Below are positions 1 through 6,748 of a DNA stretch of 8,638 nucleotides, piece after piece. A program made the translations under genes and the position numbers. Within the stretch, counting starts at the first letter, position 1. Every line of letters starts with the position of its first letter. This stretch comes from Arthrobacter sp. (GTDB taxonomy: Bacteria; Actinomycetota; Actinomycetes; Actinomycetales; Micrococcaceae), in contig JAODMS010000256.1 in NCBI GenBank assembly GCA_025464925.1, positions 1 through 8,638 on the forward strand, in the 5' to 3' direction. The notes below the pieces were generated by a model that searched no databases, was not told the origin of the DNA, and was given only the letters and a program-made list of their open reading frames with translations.

Positions 1-401
1 GCGACCTCGATCGGCGCTTCGGTCTCGATGCCGTGGTCGTTGAGCGTGCGCACGACCTCGATGCCGGCCAGTACGCCGTAGTTGCCGTCGAACTTGCCGC
101 CGGTCGGCTGGGTGTCGATGTGGCTGCCGGTCACGATCGGGGGCAGGGCATTGTTGCGGCCGGCGCGGCGCATGAAGCCGTTGCCGATCTGGTCGATGGT
201 GATGGTCATTCCGGCGTCCCTGGCCCAGCCGATGACCAGGTCGCGGCCCTGCCTGTCCAGGTCGGTGAGCGTCAGCCGGCAGACGCCGCCCTTGGGCGTG
301 GCGCCGATTTGCGCCAGTTCCATGAGCGAGGCCCACAGCCGTTCGCCGTTGATGCGCAGTCTGTCGAGGTCGGTATCGGTGGTAATGGTCGAAGTGCTCA
401 T
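1..401 (-). CDS. M20-family Zn-dependent amidohydrolase (N-carbamoyl-L-amino-acid hydrolase / allantoate amidohydrolase type), 5' part only
   Basis: Only the first 133 codons are present; the gene leaves the window at position 1. Reading from ATG at 401 gives an N-terminus MSTSTITTDTDLDRLRINGE, then the hallmark GSHIDTQPTGGKFDGNYG at residues 92-109. In the M20 hydantoinase/carbamoylase family, His94 and Asp105 of this motif are the first two ligands of the binuclear metal centre. The remaining ligands lie outside the window. Known members hydrolyse N-carbamoyl amino acids, allantoate, ureidoglycolate or beta-ureidopropionate in the cytoplasm and release ammonia and CO2 or an amino acid. The fragment cannot tell these apart. 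It starts 37 bp after the M81 gene on the same strand, so it is probably the last visible gene of the operon. No clear Shine-Dalgarno precedes the ATG. GC is about 67% by hand count, against about 55% in the neighbouring genes. Confidence 0.9.
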   Translation of the reverse strand, partial: MSTSTITTDTDLDRLRINGERLWASLMELAQIGATPKGGVCRLTLTDLDRQGRDLVIGWARDAGMTITIDQIGNGFMRRAGRNNALPPIVTGSHIDTQPTGGKFDGNYGVLAGIEVVRTLNDHGIETEAPIEV

Positions 402-438
402 AGATGTGCCAGTGGTTGCATTAATTAAAAACCAGGAA

Positions 439-1911
439 TCAAAATTGATCCAATGGAAACACCGGGTGCTTCACATGGGTAAACGGAAACAAGGTGTAGT
501 CCGAACTCGTAACCCCTGGGCTGTCACATTCAATCAATGCATGAGAAATTGGCTCGAAAACAGGCCGGCAGTACATGCGTGATTTCAACAAAAGGAAACG
601 GTGCGCGCCTGGCTCTAATCCGACACAGCGAAACACGCCAAGATCCCACGGTTCATGCGGGCGCTCGGTTACCACGATTTGGGCATCACCAATGTCAAAC
701 AAGACTGTTCGCCCCATGCCGCACCGCTGCCCGGTATAGATAGGGCCAGTGACGGTGTATTCCCCGTCACTGATGGCGCGTACCGTACCAGTTACCTGCA
801 TGGGCTCCTTGACGATGCCTAATTGAGTCAAGGGCACCTTGTTGCCCAAAGCAATGCTCACCTTGGCACCAAGGCCGGCTTCAACCAAAGCCCGAACCGA
901 CTGAGCATCTGATAGCGGACCAACCGCGATGTCCTGAAGTCCCAATGCAAGTGCTGCCTGAAGCACATCCATCGTGTCACAGGTGCCGCCTGACATGCAG
1001 TTATCGCTGTGATCGAGTAAAAGCACGGGCTGAGTGGCATCAACAGCCATGGCCTGCGCCCGTTGCAATGAAACATTCAAGGGTTCGCTGTCATACACAA
1101 ATGCTGCCCGTTCGGTCCATATTTGGTCGGCGATTTGGTCTGCGACCATTTGTGCCGCGGCACCCCCTTCAGCCGAAGCCACACCTGTGACCACCACGCT
1201 GACGAAGGGCGCTTCAATATCTGCCAGGGAGAAACCTGCAAAGACGGAAACGGCTGGCATACCCAGTTGCTCCGCAGCGCTTGCGGCTTGCACTGCGCGC
1301 CGCATGGCGCCGTTCAAGGTGGTGCTGCGAAGGGTGTGGCTCATAAGCGGCAGTTGATGCCAGCGAACGGCATAGCGAACATCACCCTTGAGCATTGCGA
1401 GCAGCAGGCGGCCGACGTGCTGGCCCGTCTCGTACATGTCCACATGGGGATAAGTTTTGAAACCAACCACTACATCGGCGTTATCAATGATTTTTTGAGT
1501 GATGTTGCCATGAAGATCCAGGGCAACGCCAATAGGCACCCCCGGCGCAGCAGCACGTACACGTGCGAGCAGGTCGCCTTCGCCGTCAACACTGTTTTCT
1601 GCGACCATCGCGCCATGCAAGTCGAGCAAAATGGCATCGCATCCGGGCACTGCGTTCACAATGCGGTCGGCAAGCGCATCGTAGGCATGGGCATGCACCG
1701 GTCCACTCGGATTGGATGTGGCAGATACAGGCGTGACCATCGTGGCGCCAGTGTTCTGTGCCATATCGATGAAGGCGGCCATGGCTGTGCGCATGCCGAC
1801 GTTATCCCTATACGCTTCATCTCCGTAAGTGGGCGAAAAGGCTTCCAGCGGTGTTGGCACTGGAGAGAACGTATTGGTCTCATGATTAAACCGTGCGATC
1901 AAAAATTTCAT
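439..1911 (-). CDS. M81-family metallopeptidase (MlrC-like)
   Basis: A complete 490-residue protein, the usual length for this family. It shows HETNTFSP at residues 10-17, LLDLHGAM at 95-102, LDLHGN at 131-136, TYPHVDMYETG at 153-163, a DHSDNCMSGGTCDT block at 300-313 and the family's C-terminal core LKSRMYCRPVFEPI at 442-455. The conserved His10, His99, His134 and His156 lie in blocks expected around the zinc site. The founding member, MlrC, cleaves linearised microcystin fragments. Most members have unknown substrates, and microcystin is not implied here. The central block differs from the DNPGGG-type loop of MlrC-like proteins and resembles a second M81 subgroup. No signal peptide, so cytoplasmic. 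ATG 1911 is supported by an AAGGTG ribosome site about five bases upstream. It follows livF by 52 bp and precedes the M20 gene by 37 bp, which suggests it processes the imported substrate. Confidence 0.92.
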   Translation of the reverse strand: MKFLIARFNHETNTFSPVPTPLEAFSPTYGDEAYRDNVGMRTAMAAFIDMAQNTGATMVTPVSATSNPSGPVHAHAYDALADRIVNAVPGCDAILLDLHGAMVAENSVDGEGDLLARVRAAAPGVPIGVALDLHGNITQKIIDNADVVVGFKTYPHVDMYETGQHVGRLLLAMLKGDVRYAVRWHQLPLMSHTLRSTTLNGAMRRAVQAASAAEQLGMPAVSVFAGFSLADIEAPFVSVVVTGVASAEGGAAAQMVADQIADQIWTERAAFVYDSEPLNVSLQRAQAMAVDATQPVLLLDHSDNCMSGGTCDTMDVLQAALALGLQDIAVGPLSDAQSVRALVEAGLGAKVSIALGNKVPLTQLGIVKEPMQVTGTVRAISDGEYTVTGPIYTGQRCGMGRTVLFDIGDAQIVVTERPHEPWDLGVFRCVGLEPGAHRFLLLKSRMYCRPVFEPISHALIECDSPGVTSSDYTLFPFTHVKHPVFPLDQF

Positions 1912-1963
1912 CTTTTCACCTTGACGCTTCGCATCATGTTTTAGGTTTAACTATTCATGGGTA

Positions 1964-2665
1964 TCAAACCAGACCGACACCCAAGTACCGGTCCTTGATG
2001 GCCACATCTGCAAGGAAAGAAGTGTTGTCGGCGCTGTAAACAACGGTTCCCTGCTCGATGATGCAATGCCTGTCCGCCAATTGCGTACACACTTCCAGGT
2101 TTTGCTCGACCAACAAGATGGCCACGCCAGCGGCCTTGATGGTCTTGAGTTGCGCCACGATTTCTTCGACGATCACCGGCGCCAATCCCTCGACTGGCTC
2201 GTCCAGCATCAAGAGCTTGGGATCGTTCATCAACGCACGGCCAATGGCCAGCATTTGCTGTTCGCCGCCAGAAAGCTGGCCGCCGCCGTTTTTTCTTCGC
2301 TCATTGAGCCGTGGAAAAATCCGGTAGATGTCTGCCAATTGCCAGGGTGAACGCTTTCGCAGTCCGAGCAACAGGTTTTCTTCAACGGTCAGCAGTTTGA
2401 AAATGCCACGGTGTTCAGGCACGAGGCAAACGCCGCTTCTTGCAATGGCATGGGTTGCCAAGTCGGCAGTAGATTGCCCGCAGAAGCGAATATCCCCTTG
2501 ACTTGGTGCCATTACGCCAGCAATGCATTTGAGGGTGGTGGTTTTGCCTGCACCGTTACGCCCGAGCAGCGTAACGAGTTCACCATCGTTCACCTGCAAT
2601 GTCACGCCCTGCAAGATATGGCTCTTGCCGTAATGGGCATGGCAGTTATCCATTTCGAGAATCAT
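1964..2665 (-). CDS. livF: LIV-type ABC transporter ATP-binding protein LivF
   Basis: A 233-residue nucleotide-binding protein of the branched-chain amino-acid/amide (HAAT) transporter family. It has Walker A GRNGAGKT at residues 35-42, signature LSGGEQQ at 131-137, Walker B LLMLDEP at 151-157 and the LLVEQNLE switch region near 184-191, where LivF proteins usually carry Gln instead of the H-loop His. It would pair with LivG at the cytoplasmic face of the LivHM permease and power uptake. The start is ATG 2665, with GGGAGG six bases upstream, and it overlaps the livG stop by 4 bp (ATGA), a typical coupling arrangement. Substrate specificity resides in the binding protein, so the Liv name marks the family and not proven leucine transport. 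Confidence 0.95.
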   Translation of the reverse strand: MILEMDNCHAHYGKSHILQGVTLQVNDGELVTLLGRNGAGKTTTLKCIAGVMAPSQGDIRFCGQSTADLATHAIARSGVCLVPEHRGIFKLLTVEENLLLGLRKRSPWQLADIYRIFPRLNERRKNGGGQLSGGEQQMLAIGRALMNDPKLLMLDEPVEGLAPVIVEEIVAQLKTIKAAGVAILLVEQNLEVCTQLADRHCIIEQGTVVYSADNTSFLADVAIKDRYLGVGLV

Positions 2666-3432
2666 GCCTTGCCTCCCGTGATCATGTTGCCCAGATAGGC
2701 CGCGCGCACGCTGTCGTTGCTGCGAATCTCGTGGGGCAAGCCTTCGGCCAGTACCTTGCCTTGCTGCATCACAGTGACCGTGTCGGAAATGTCCATGACG
2801 ATGTTCATGTTGTGTTCGATGAGCACCACGGTGTGGTCTGCACGCAGGCTTTTGATAAATCTCTTCATTTCATCCAGATCATCAACGCCCATGCCCGAGG
2901 TGGGCTCGTCCAGAAAGATAGCTTTGGGTCGGGCGGCAAGTGCCATTCCCACCTCAAGCCTGCGTTGCTGCCCGTGGGAAAGATTGCCCGCCGGAACAGT
3001 TGCGAAGCTCTCCAGTCCCAGCTTGGACAGAACATTGGCCACTGTCTCAGCGCAAGAGCGCCGTCCTTCTGGCGGATGCCAGCAGTTCATGGCCATGGCT
3101 GGGGCAATTCCTTGCGCGGCCAGTCTCAAATTTTCCCGGACCGACAGACTTTGAAAAAGGCTTGTCACTTGGAACGACCTGGCAATACCGCGCTGAACTC
3201 TGCGGTGGTCAGGCTCATGGGTCACGTCGTGTCCATCAAATAAAATACGTCCGGCGCTGACGGATTTGGTGCCTGTCAGCATATGAAACAAGGTGGTTTT
3301 GCCGGCACCGTTCGGACCGATGACGGAATGAACGGTGTTGGCCCGTACCTTGAGGTTGACGCCCCCAAGTGCAGCGAATTTTCCGTAGTATTTTTCAATA
3401 CCCACGGCTTCAAGCAGGATGGGCGAACTCAT
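2662..3432 (-). CDS. livG: LIV-type ABC transporter ATP-binding protein LivG
   Basis: A 256-residue ATPase with Walker A GPNGAGKT at residues 39-46, Q-loop RSFQ at 85-88, signature LSHGQQR at 151-157, Walker B AIFLDEP at 171-177 and H-loop His207 in LIEHNMN. The C-terminal tail with RAAYLG at 253-258 region matches the end typical of LivG. It forms the ATPase pair with LivF. The insert between Q-loop and signature (residues about 108-135, with CWHPPEGRRSC) is where LivG proteins often vary. ATG 3432 is supported by AAGGAG seven bases upstream. It overlaps livM by 4 bp on one side and livF by 4 bp on the other, so all three should be translated from one message. Confidence 0.95.
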   Translation of the reverse strand: MSSPILLEAVGIEKYYGKFAALGGVNLKVRANTVHSVIGPNGAGKTTLFHMLTGTKSVSAGRILFDGHDVTHEPDHRRVQRGIARSFQVTSLFQSLSVRENLRLAAQGIAPAMAMNCWHPPEGRRSCAETVANVLSKLGLESFATVPAGNLSHGQQRRLEVGMALAARPKAIFLDEPTSGMGVDDLDEMKRFIKSLRADHTVVLIEHNMNIVMDISDTVTVMQQGKVLAEGLPHEIRSNDSVRAAYLGNMITGGKA

Positions 3433-4415
3433 GCTTTTTCTCCTTGCGCCCTGGATTGGCTGCTGGCTCGATCACGCTTTCTTCCAACTGCCGCCCAGAG
3501 CTTTTCGCCCAAGCCCCACAGGCCGCGCTGCATCCACAGGCTGACGGCTATCAGGACCAAGCCCAGCAATAACAACCACCGGGGCCACAGGGTAGAGAGC
3601 CAGTCGGCGAGCAAAAGATAGAAAGCCGAACCCAGCACGGAGGCAAACAAGTTTCCGGTGCCGCCGATGACCGTCATGACCAGAATCATTTCGCTGGTGT
3701 GGTACTCAGCATTCGAGAGCGGGGCGATGCCTGTCATCATGGCATGCAGAGCGCCTGCCAGACCAGTAACGACACCGGAAATGACAAAAGCCTGGAGTTT
3801 CAGAACCTTCAGGTTGTAGCCGATGGCGCCAGCGCGCTCCTCGTTGTCGCGCACGGCAAGCAAGGTGCGACCGAAAGTGGAACGGGAAACTTTCAGCAAT
3901 AGCCAAAATGCCACCATAAAGACCACGGCTACAAAGCCATAGAACTCCCATGGGGTGACCAGCGGCCAGAGCGTCTGGCCAAATACCGTGATGCTGGGGC
4001 GAGGAATGTCCAGCAAGCCGTTGTCCCCGCCTGTGAGTCCCGTTGCGGTATAGGCAATGAAATAAAACATCTGGGCAAACGCCAATGTCAACATCACGAA
4101 ATACGTTCCTTTTTGGCGAATGGCAATCCACCCCACAATCGCAGCGCCGAGCCCGCCCATCACCATGGCCAGTACCAGTGCTACGGGCATAGGCAATGGC
4201 CAGCGCGTCAAGGTAAGTGCAATGGTGTAACTGCCGAGCCCAAAAAAAATACCCTGTCCAAATGAAAGCAATCCAGTAAAGCCCAGCAGCAGATTGCACC
4301 CCATGGCGGCCAAGCCAAAGATCAACACTTCACTGGCCAATGAGCCTGAATTCATCAGCAGCGGCATGAGCAGTACGACTGCCAAGGCAAGAAAAAGATG
4401 GGTGTTTTTTTTCAT
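3429..4415 (-). CDS. livM: LIV-type ABC transporter permease LivM
   Basis: A 328-residue polytopic membrane protein. It carries the LivM hallmark GFTGLLSFGQGIFFGLGSY at residues 45-63 and the cytoplasmic coupling segment RDNEERAGAIGYN at 189-201, which contacts the ATPases. Hydrophobic stretches at about 7-24, 31-60, 76-98, 110-122, 160-184, 212-232, 246-275 and 287-300 fit the multi-span permease fold. The last 20 residues are hydrophilic and rich in Arg, Lys and Ser. It starts only 4 bp after the livH stop and has no good Shine-Dalgarno of its own, so translation is probably coupled to livH. Together with LivH it forms the transmembrane channel. Confidence 0.94.
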   Translation of the reverse strand: MKKNTHLFLALAVVLLMPLLMNSGSLASEVLIFGLAAMGCNLLLGFTGLLSFGQGIFFGLGSYTIALTLTRWPLPMPVALVLAMVMGGLGAAIVGWIAIRQKGTYFVMLTLAFAQMFYFIAYTATGLTGGDNGLLDIPRPSITVFGQTLWPLVTPWEFYGFVAVVFMVAFWLLLKVSRSTFGRTLLAVRDNEERAGAIGYNLKVLKLQAFVISGVVTGLAGALHAMMTGIAPLSNAEYHTSEMILVMTVIGGTGNLFASVLGSAFYLLLADWLSTLWPRWLLLLGLVLIAVSLWMQRGLWGLGEKLWAAVGRKRDRASSQSRAQGEKA

Positions 4416-4419
4416 GGTT

Positions 4420-5280
4420 CTATTCTTTGCGACCGAGCAAGCCGTGGGGGCGTAGCAGCAATACAGAAGCCATCGCGATATAGATCATCAGTCGCGCGCC
4501 TTCAGGCCAGAGCGTGCTCATGACGCTTTGTACGATGCCGATCAACAAACCGCCCAACAAAGCCCCGCTGAAACTACCCATGCCGCCGACCACTACAACG
4601 ACAAAGGCAATTCCTAAAGCCTCAATTCCCATGAAGGGTTCTGCGCCCCGGATCGGTGCCGCGAGAACACCGGCCAATGCGGCGGTGGCGGCTCCCAGGG
4701 CAAATATGAGGCTAAAAATTTGAAAAACGTTAATACCCAGCAAAGACACCATCTCGGTTGATTCGCTTCCTGCCCGCACGGCGCTTCCTAGGCGAGTTCC
4801 TTCGAGCACGTACCACAGGACAACGGCCAGGATGGAGGTGAACCCAATCACAAACAATCGGTATTTGGGATAGATGAAGCTGCCCCACATCACCACGCCT
4901 TGCAGCAAGTCGGGTACTGGAACGTTATCGCCCAAAGGGCCCCATTGCAAAATCACCAATTCCTGAATGGCCAAGGCCAAGCCTACGGTAATGACGATAT
5001 GGAACTCATGGGCTGTTGCATAGACATGGCGAAGCATCAGCTTTTCCGTAAGCCAGCCTAGGGCCCCTACAGCCAGGGGGACGACAACCAGCGCCAGCCA
5101 AAAACTCATGCCCCAACGGGTCATCTGGTAGCAAAAATAGGCCCCTAGCAAGTAAAAGGCACCATGAGCAAAGTTGACAAAGCGCAGCAGTCCGAACACG
5201 ATGGACAAACCCACGGCCAACAGAAAGTACAGCATGCCGATGCCGACTCCATTGATGATCTGAAGCAGATAAATGTTCAT
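4420..5280 (-). CDS. livH: LIV-type ABC transporter permease LivH
   Basis: A 286-residue inner-membrane permease. The N-terminal VNFAHGAFYLLGAY at residues 35-48 is diagnostic of LivH, and RAGSESTEMVSLLGINV at about 169-185 is the coupling helix for the ATPases. The C-terminal third has the glycine-rich VVVVGGMGSFSGALLGG region seen in this family. Start ATG 5280 gives the expected MNIYLLQIINGVGIGMLYFL first span. No purine-rich ribosome site precedes it; instead the 70-bp gap after the binding-protein gene contains small stem-loops. The gene partners with livM immediately downstream. Confidence 0.94.
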   Translation of the reverse strand: MNIYLLQIINGVGIGMLYFLLAVGLSIVFGLLRFVNFAHGAFYLLGAYFCYQMTRWGMSFWLALVVVPLAVGALGWLTEKLMLRHVYATAHEFHIVITVGLALAIQELVILQWGPLGDNVPVPDLLQGVVMWGSFIYPKYRLFVIGFTSILAVVLWYVLEGTRLGSAVRAGSESTEMVSLLGINVFQIFSLIFALGAATAALAGVLAAPIRGAEPFMGIEALGIAFVVVVVGGMGSFSGALLGGLLIGIVQSVMSTLWPEGARLMIYIAMASVLLLRPHGLLGRKE

Positions 5281-5295
5281 GCGTGTTTAAGAGAA

Positions 5296-5327
5296 GCTAA
5301 AATTTTTAGCCGCCCAAGTGGCGCGAC
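5296..5327 (-). other. Intercistronic stem-loops between the binding-protein gene and livH
   Basis: The 70-bp gap holds two adjacent potential RNA hairpins. On the minus strand the first is a GC-rich stem (+ positions 5309-5327), GUCGC(G)CC pairing with GGGCGGC around an ACUU loop with one bulge. The second is the perfect inverted repeat 5296-5310, with arms GCTAAAA and TTTTAGC about one base. There is no uninterrupted T-tract, so this is not a clean terminator. In ABC operons such structures after the binding-protein gene often stabilise its message or partly attenuate the permease genes; that role is an inference here. Confidence 0.35.
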
Positions 5328-5350
5328 TGAGAAGCAACATATCCGTCGAA

Positions 5351-6556
5351 TCAGACGAATTTGCAGCCGGTTTGGTCAACAGGCAAGAACGAACGACCCG
5401 AACTCAGCACGTCGACGAAGTCGTCCTTGTTCGCCATCTTGTTCTTGGCCTTGCCTTTGAGGAGGTAGTAGTTTTTGAGCACCTGGTGATCGCCCTTGCG
5501 AACCTCTTCCTCCCCCGTCAACCCTTGGTACTTCATGCCTTCCAGTGCAGCGATCACTGCTTTTTGATCTACCGAGCCGGCCTTGATGATTCCGTCAATC
5601 AAGAGCTTGGTGCAGATGTAAGAGCCCGCCAGGCTGTAATTGGGATTGGCGTTGAATTTGCTGATGCTGCGCTTGACTAGATCACGGTTTACCGGGGAAT
5701 CCACCGTATGCCAGTATTGGGCGCCAAAGTACAGGCCTTCGCAGAGATCAGCACCCAAGGACTCGAACTGCTCCAATCCGGATGCCCAGGCAACCAAAAT
5801 AGTCATGTTTTTGTTCAGGCCAAAGCTCACGGCCTGGCGCAGTGTATCGGCGCATTGCCCACCAAAATTGAGCAGTAGCAACACGTCCGGCTTTGCTGCG
5901 ATGGCGTTGGTGATGTAGCCACTGAACTCCTTTTCAGCCAGGGAGTGGTAGCTGTTGCCCACATGCTCAATGCCCTTTTCCTTGAAGATATTTTTGGCTG
6001 CCGACAGCAATCCGTCTCCAAAAACATATTGCGGCGTGATGGTGTACCAGCGCTTGGCTTTTGGCATGGCATCAATGAGGGGGCGCACGGTTTGCTCAAT
6101 GGCGCCGAATGTGGGAACTGACCAGCGAAACGTAGCGCTGTTGCAATCCTTTCCTGTGATTTCATCCGCGCCTGCGGTGGTGATGAAGATGCCGCCTGCT
6201 TTTTCGGCTTCCTTTCCCATGGCCAGTGCCTCAGAAGACAAAATCCCCCCTGCAAAGAAACGGGCACCTTGCTGCTGAGCCGACTCTTGAACCTTGCGCA
6301 CCGCAGTAGCAGGCTTGCCTTCCGTATCGAGAACGGTATAGGCCAGCGGCCGTTTAAGCGCCGTACCGTATTGTTCAATCGCCAGTTTCATGCCCAGGTC
6401 TGCATATTTTCCGTTGGCCGCAAAAGCGCCTGACATAGGGACTGGACATGCAAACTGAATCGGTCCAGCTGTTTGGGCCAATGCCGTCTGGGAAAGACCG
6501 AAGTAGGAAGGCAATGCGCCCAGAGCCGATAGTTGAAGAAGTTGACGACGTTTCAT
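5351..6556 (-). CDS. Periplasmic substrate-binding protein of the LIV/HAAT ABC transporter (Peripla_BP_6 type)
   Basis: A 401-residue binding protein that captures the ligand in the periplasm and delivers it to LivHM. The precursor begins MKRRQLLQLSALGALP, a positively charged, hydrophobic signal peptide ending near ALA|Q (residues 25-28). The Arg-Arg pair followed by Leu-Leu makes a twin-arginine (Tat) signal possible, though Sec cannot be excluded. The mature part opens with the family's IQFACPVPMSGAFAANGK, followed by ADLGMKLAIEQYG and a PATAVRKVQE segment, as in amide and branched-chain amino-acid binding proteins. The frame is open further upstream to a TTG at 6628, but ATG 6556 is preferred: it has GGAG six bases upstream and gives a proper signal peptide. 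It is the first gene of the operon, 70 bp before livH. The ligand cannot be deduced. Confidence 0.93.
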   Translation of the reverse strand: MKRRQLLQLSALGALPSYFGLSQTALAQTAGPIQFACPVPMSGAFAANGKYADLGMKLAIEQYGTALKRPLAYTVLDTEGKPATAVRKVQESAQQQGARFFAGGILSSEALAMGKEAEKAGGIFITTAGADEITGKDCNSATFRWSVPTFGAIEQTVRPLIDAMPKAKRWYTITPQYVFGDGLLSAAKNIFKEKGIEHVGNSYHSLAEKEFSGYITNAIAAKPDVLLLLNFGGQCADTLRQAVSFGLNKNMTILVAWASGLEQFESLGADLCEGLYFGAQYWHTVDSPVNRDLVKRSISKFNANPNYSLAGSYICTKLLIDGIIKAGSVDQKAVIAALEGMKYQGLTGEEEVRKGDHQVLKNYYLLKGKAKNKMANKDDFVDVLSSGRSFLPVDQTGCKFV

Positions 6557-6562
6557 GACAAG

Positions 6563-6566
6563 CTCC
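6563..6566 (-). promoter_or_regulatory. Ribosome binding site deciding the binding-protein start
   Basis: GGAG (complement of CTCC at these positions) lies six bases before ATG 6556. It supports this start over the in-frame TTG at 6628, which would add 24 residues ahead of the signal peptide. Confidence 0.7.
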
Positions 6567-6620
6567 AGTTGGGAAAGTAGCAAAAACCGATAGGAAAACA
6601 ATTTCTGAATAAAGGCCTGT

Positions 6621-6638
6621 TTGCACAAATCATGCCAA
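6621..6638 (-). promoter_or_regulatory. Sigma-54-like -24/-12 promoter for the transporter operon
   Basis: The minus strand reads TTGGCATGATTTGTGCAA. Aligned to the RpoN consensus TGGCACG-N4-TTGCA, it keeps GG and GC exactly ten bases apart and mismatches only at the C of CAC and the first T of TTGC. The -24 GG is at 6636-6635 and the -12 GC at 6624-6623, placing transcription start near 6611, about 55 bases before ATG 6556. Sigma-54 would make the operon dependent on an enhancer-binding activator such as NtrC. This is a match by eye to one site, not proof. Confidence 0.5.
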
Positions 6639-6689
6639 GGCTGATTTCATTGAATTCCTCATTTGAGTGGAGGAAAAGCCCTGTAGGTT

Positions 6690-6702
6690 GAATGTATTGA
6701 TC
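6690..6702 (-). promoter_or_regulatory. Possible IHF site
   Basis: The minus strand reads GATCAATACATTC, against the IHF consensus WATCAANNNNTTR. It matches the ATCAA and TT core and misses at both end positions. It sits about 80-90 bases upstream of the predicted sigma-54 start, between that promoter and the upstream half-sites, where IHF bending is common. It overlaps the edge of the palindrome at 6699. The match is weak in an AT-rich region and may be chance. Confidence 0.2.
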
Positions 6703-6726
6703 CTATTTATACTTATAAATAGGATC
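6699..6726. promoter_or_regulatory. Perfect palindromic operator candidate (13-bp arms, 2-bp centre)
   Basis: GATCCTATTTATA is followed by CT and then its exact reverse complement TATAAATAGGATC. All 13 pairs match. It lies between the divergent regulator and transporter genes, about 115 bp from the regulator start and 143 bp from the binding-protein start, so a transcription-terminator role makes no sense. A dimeric or tetrameric regulator site is the natural reading, and the neighbouring FCD-type GntR protein is the first candidate to bind it. The arms contain TATAAA on both strands, so the site could also cover -10 elements of vegetative promoters. Confidence 0.6.
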
Positions 6727-6748
6727 TAAAAACACAGTACAAACCCGA

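Noticed and set aside
1123..1944. Long plus-strand ORF of 273 codons
   Set aside because: It lies fully antisense to the well-supported M81 gene, has His/Cys/Arg-rich composition typical of a shadow frame and no ribosome site.
6557..6628. In-frame N-terminal extension of the binding protein from TTG 6628
   Set aside because: It would put 24 residues before a good signal peptide, lacks a ribosome site and begins inside the sigma-54-like element.
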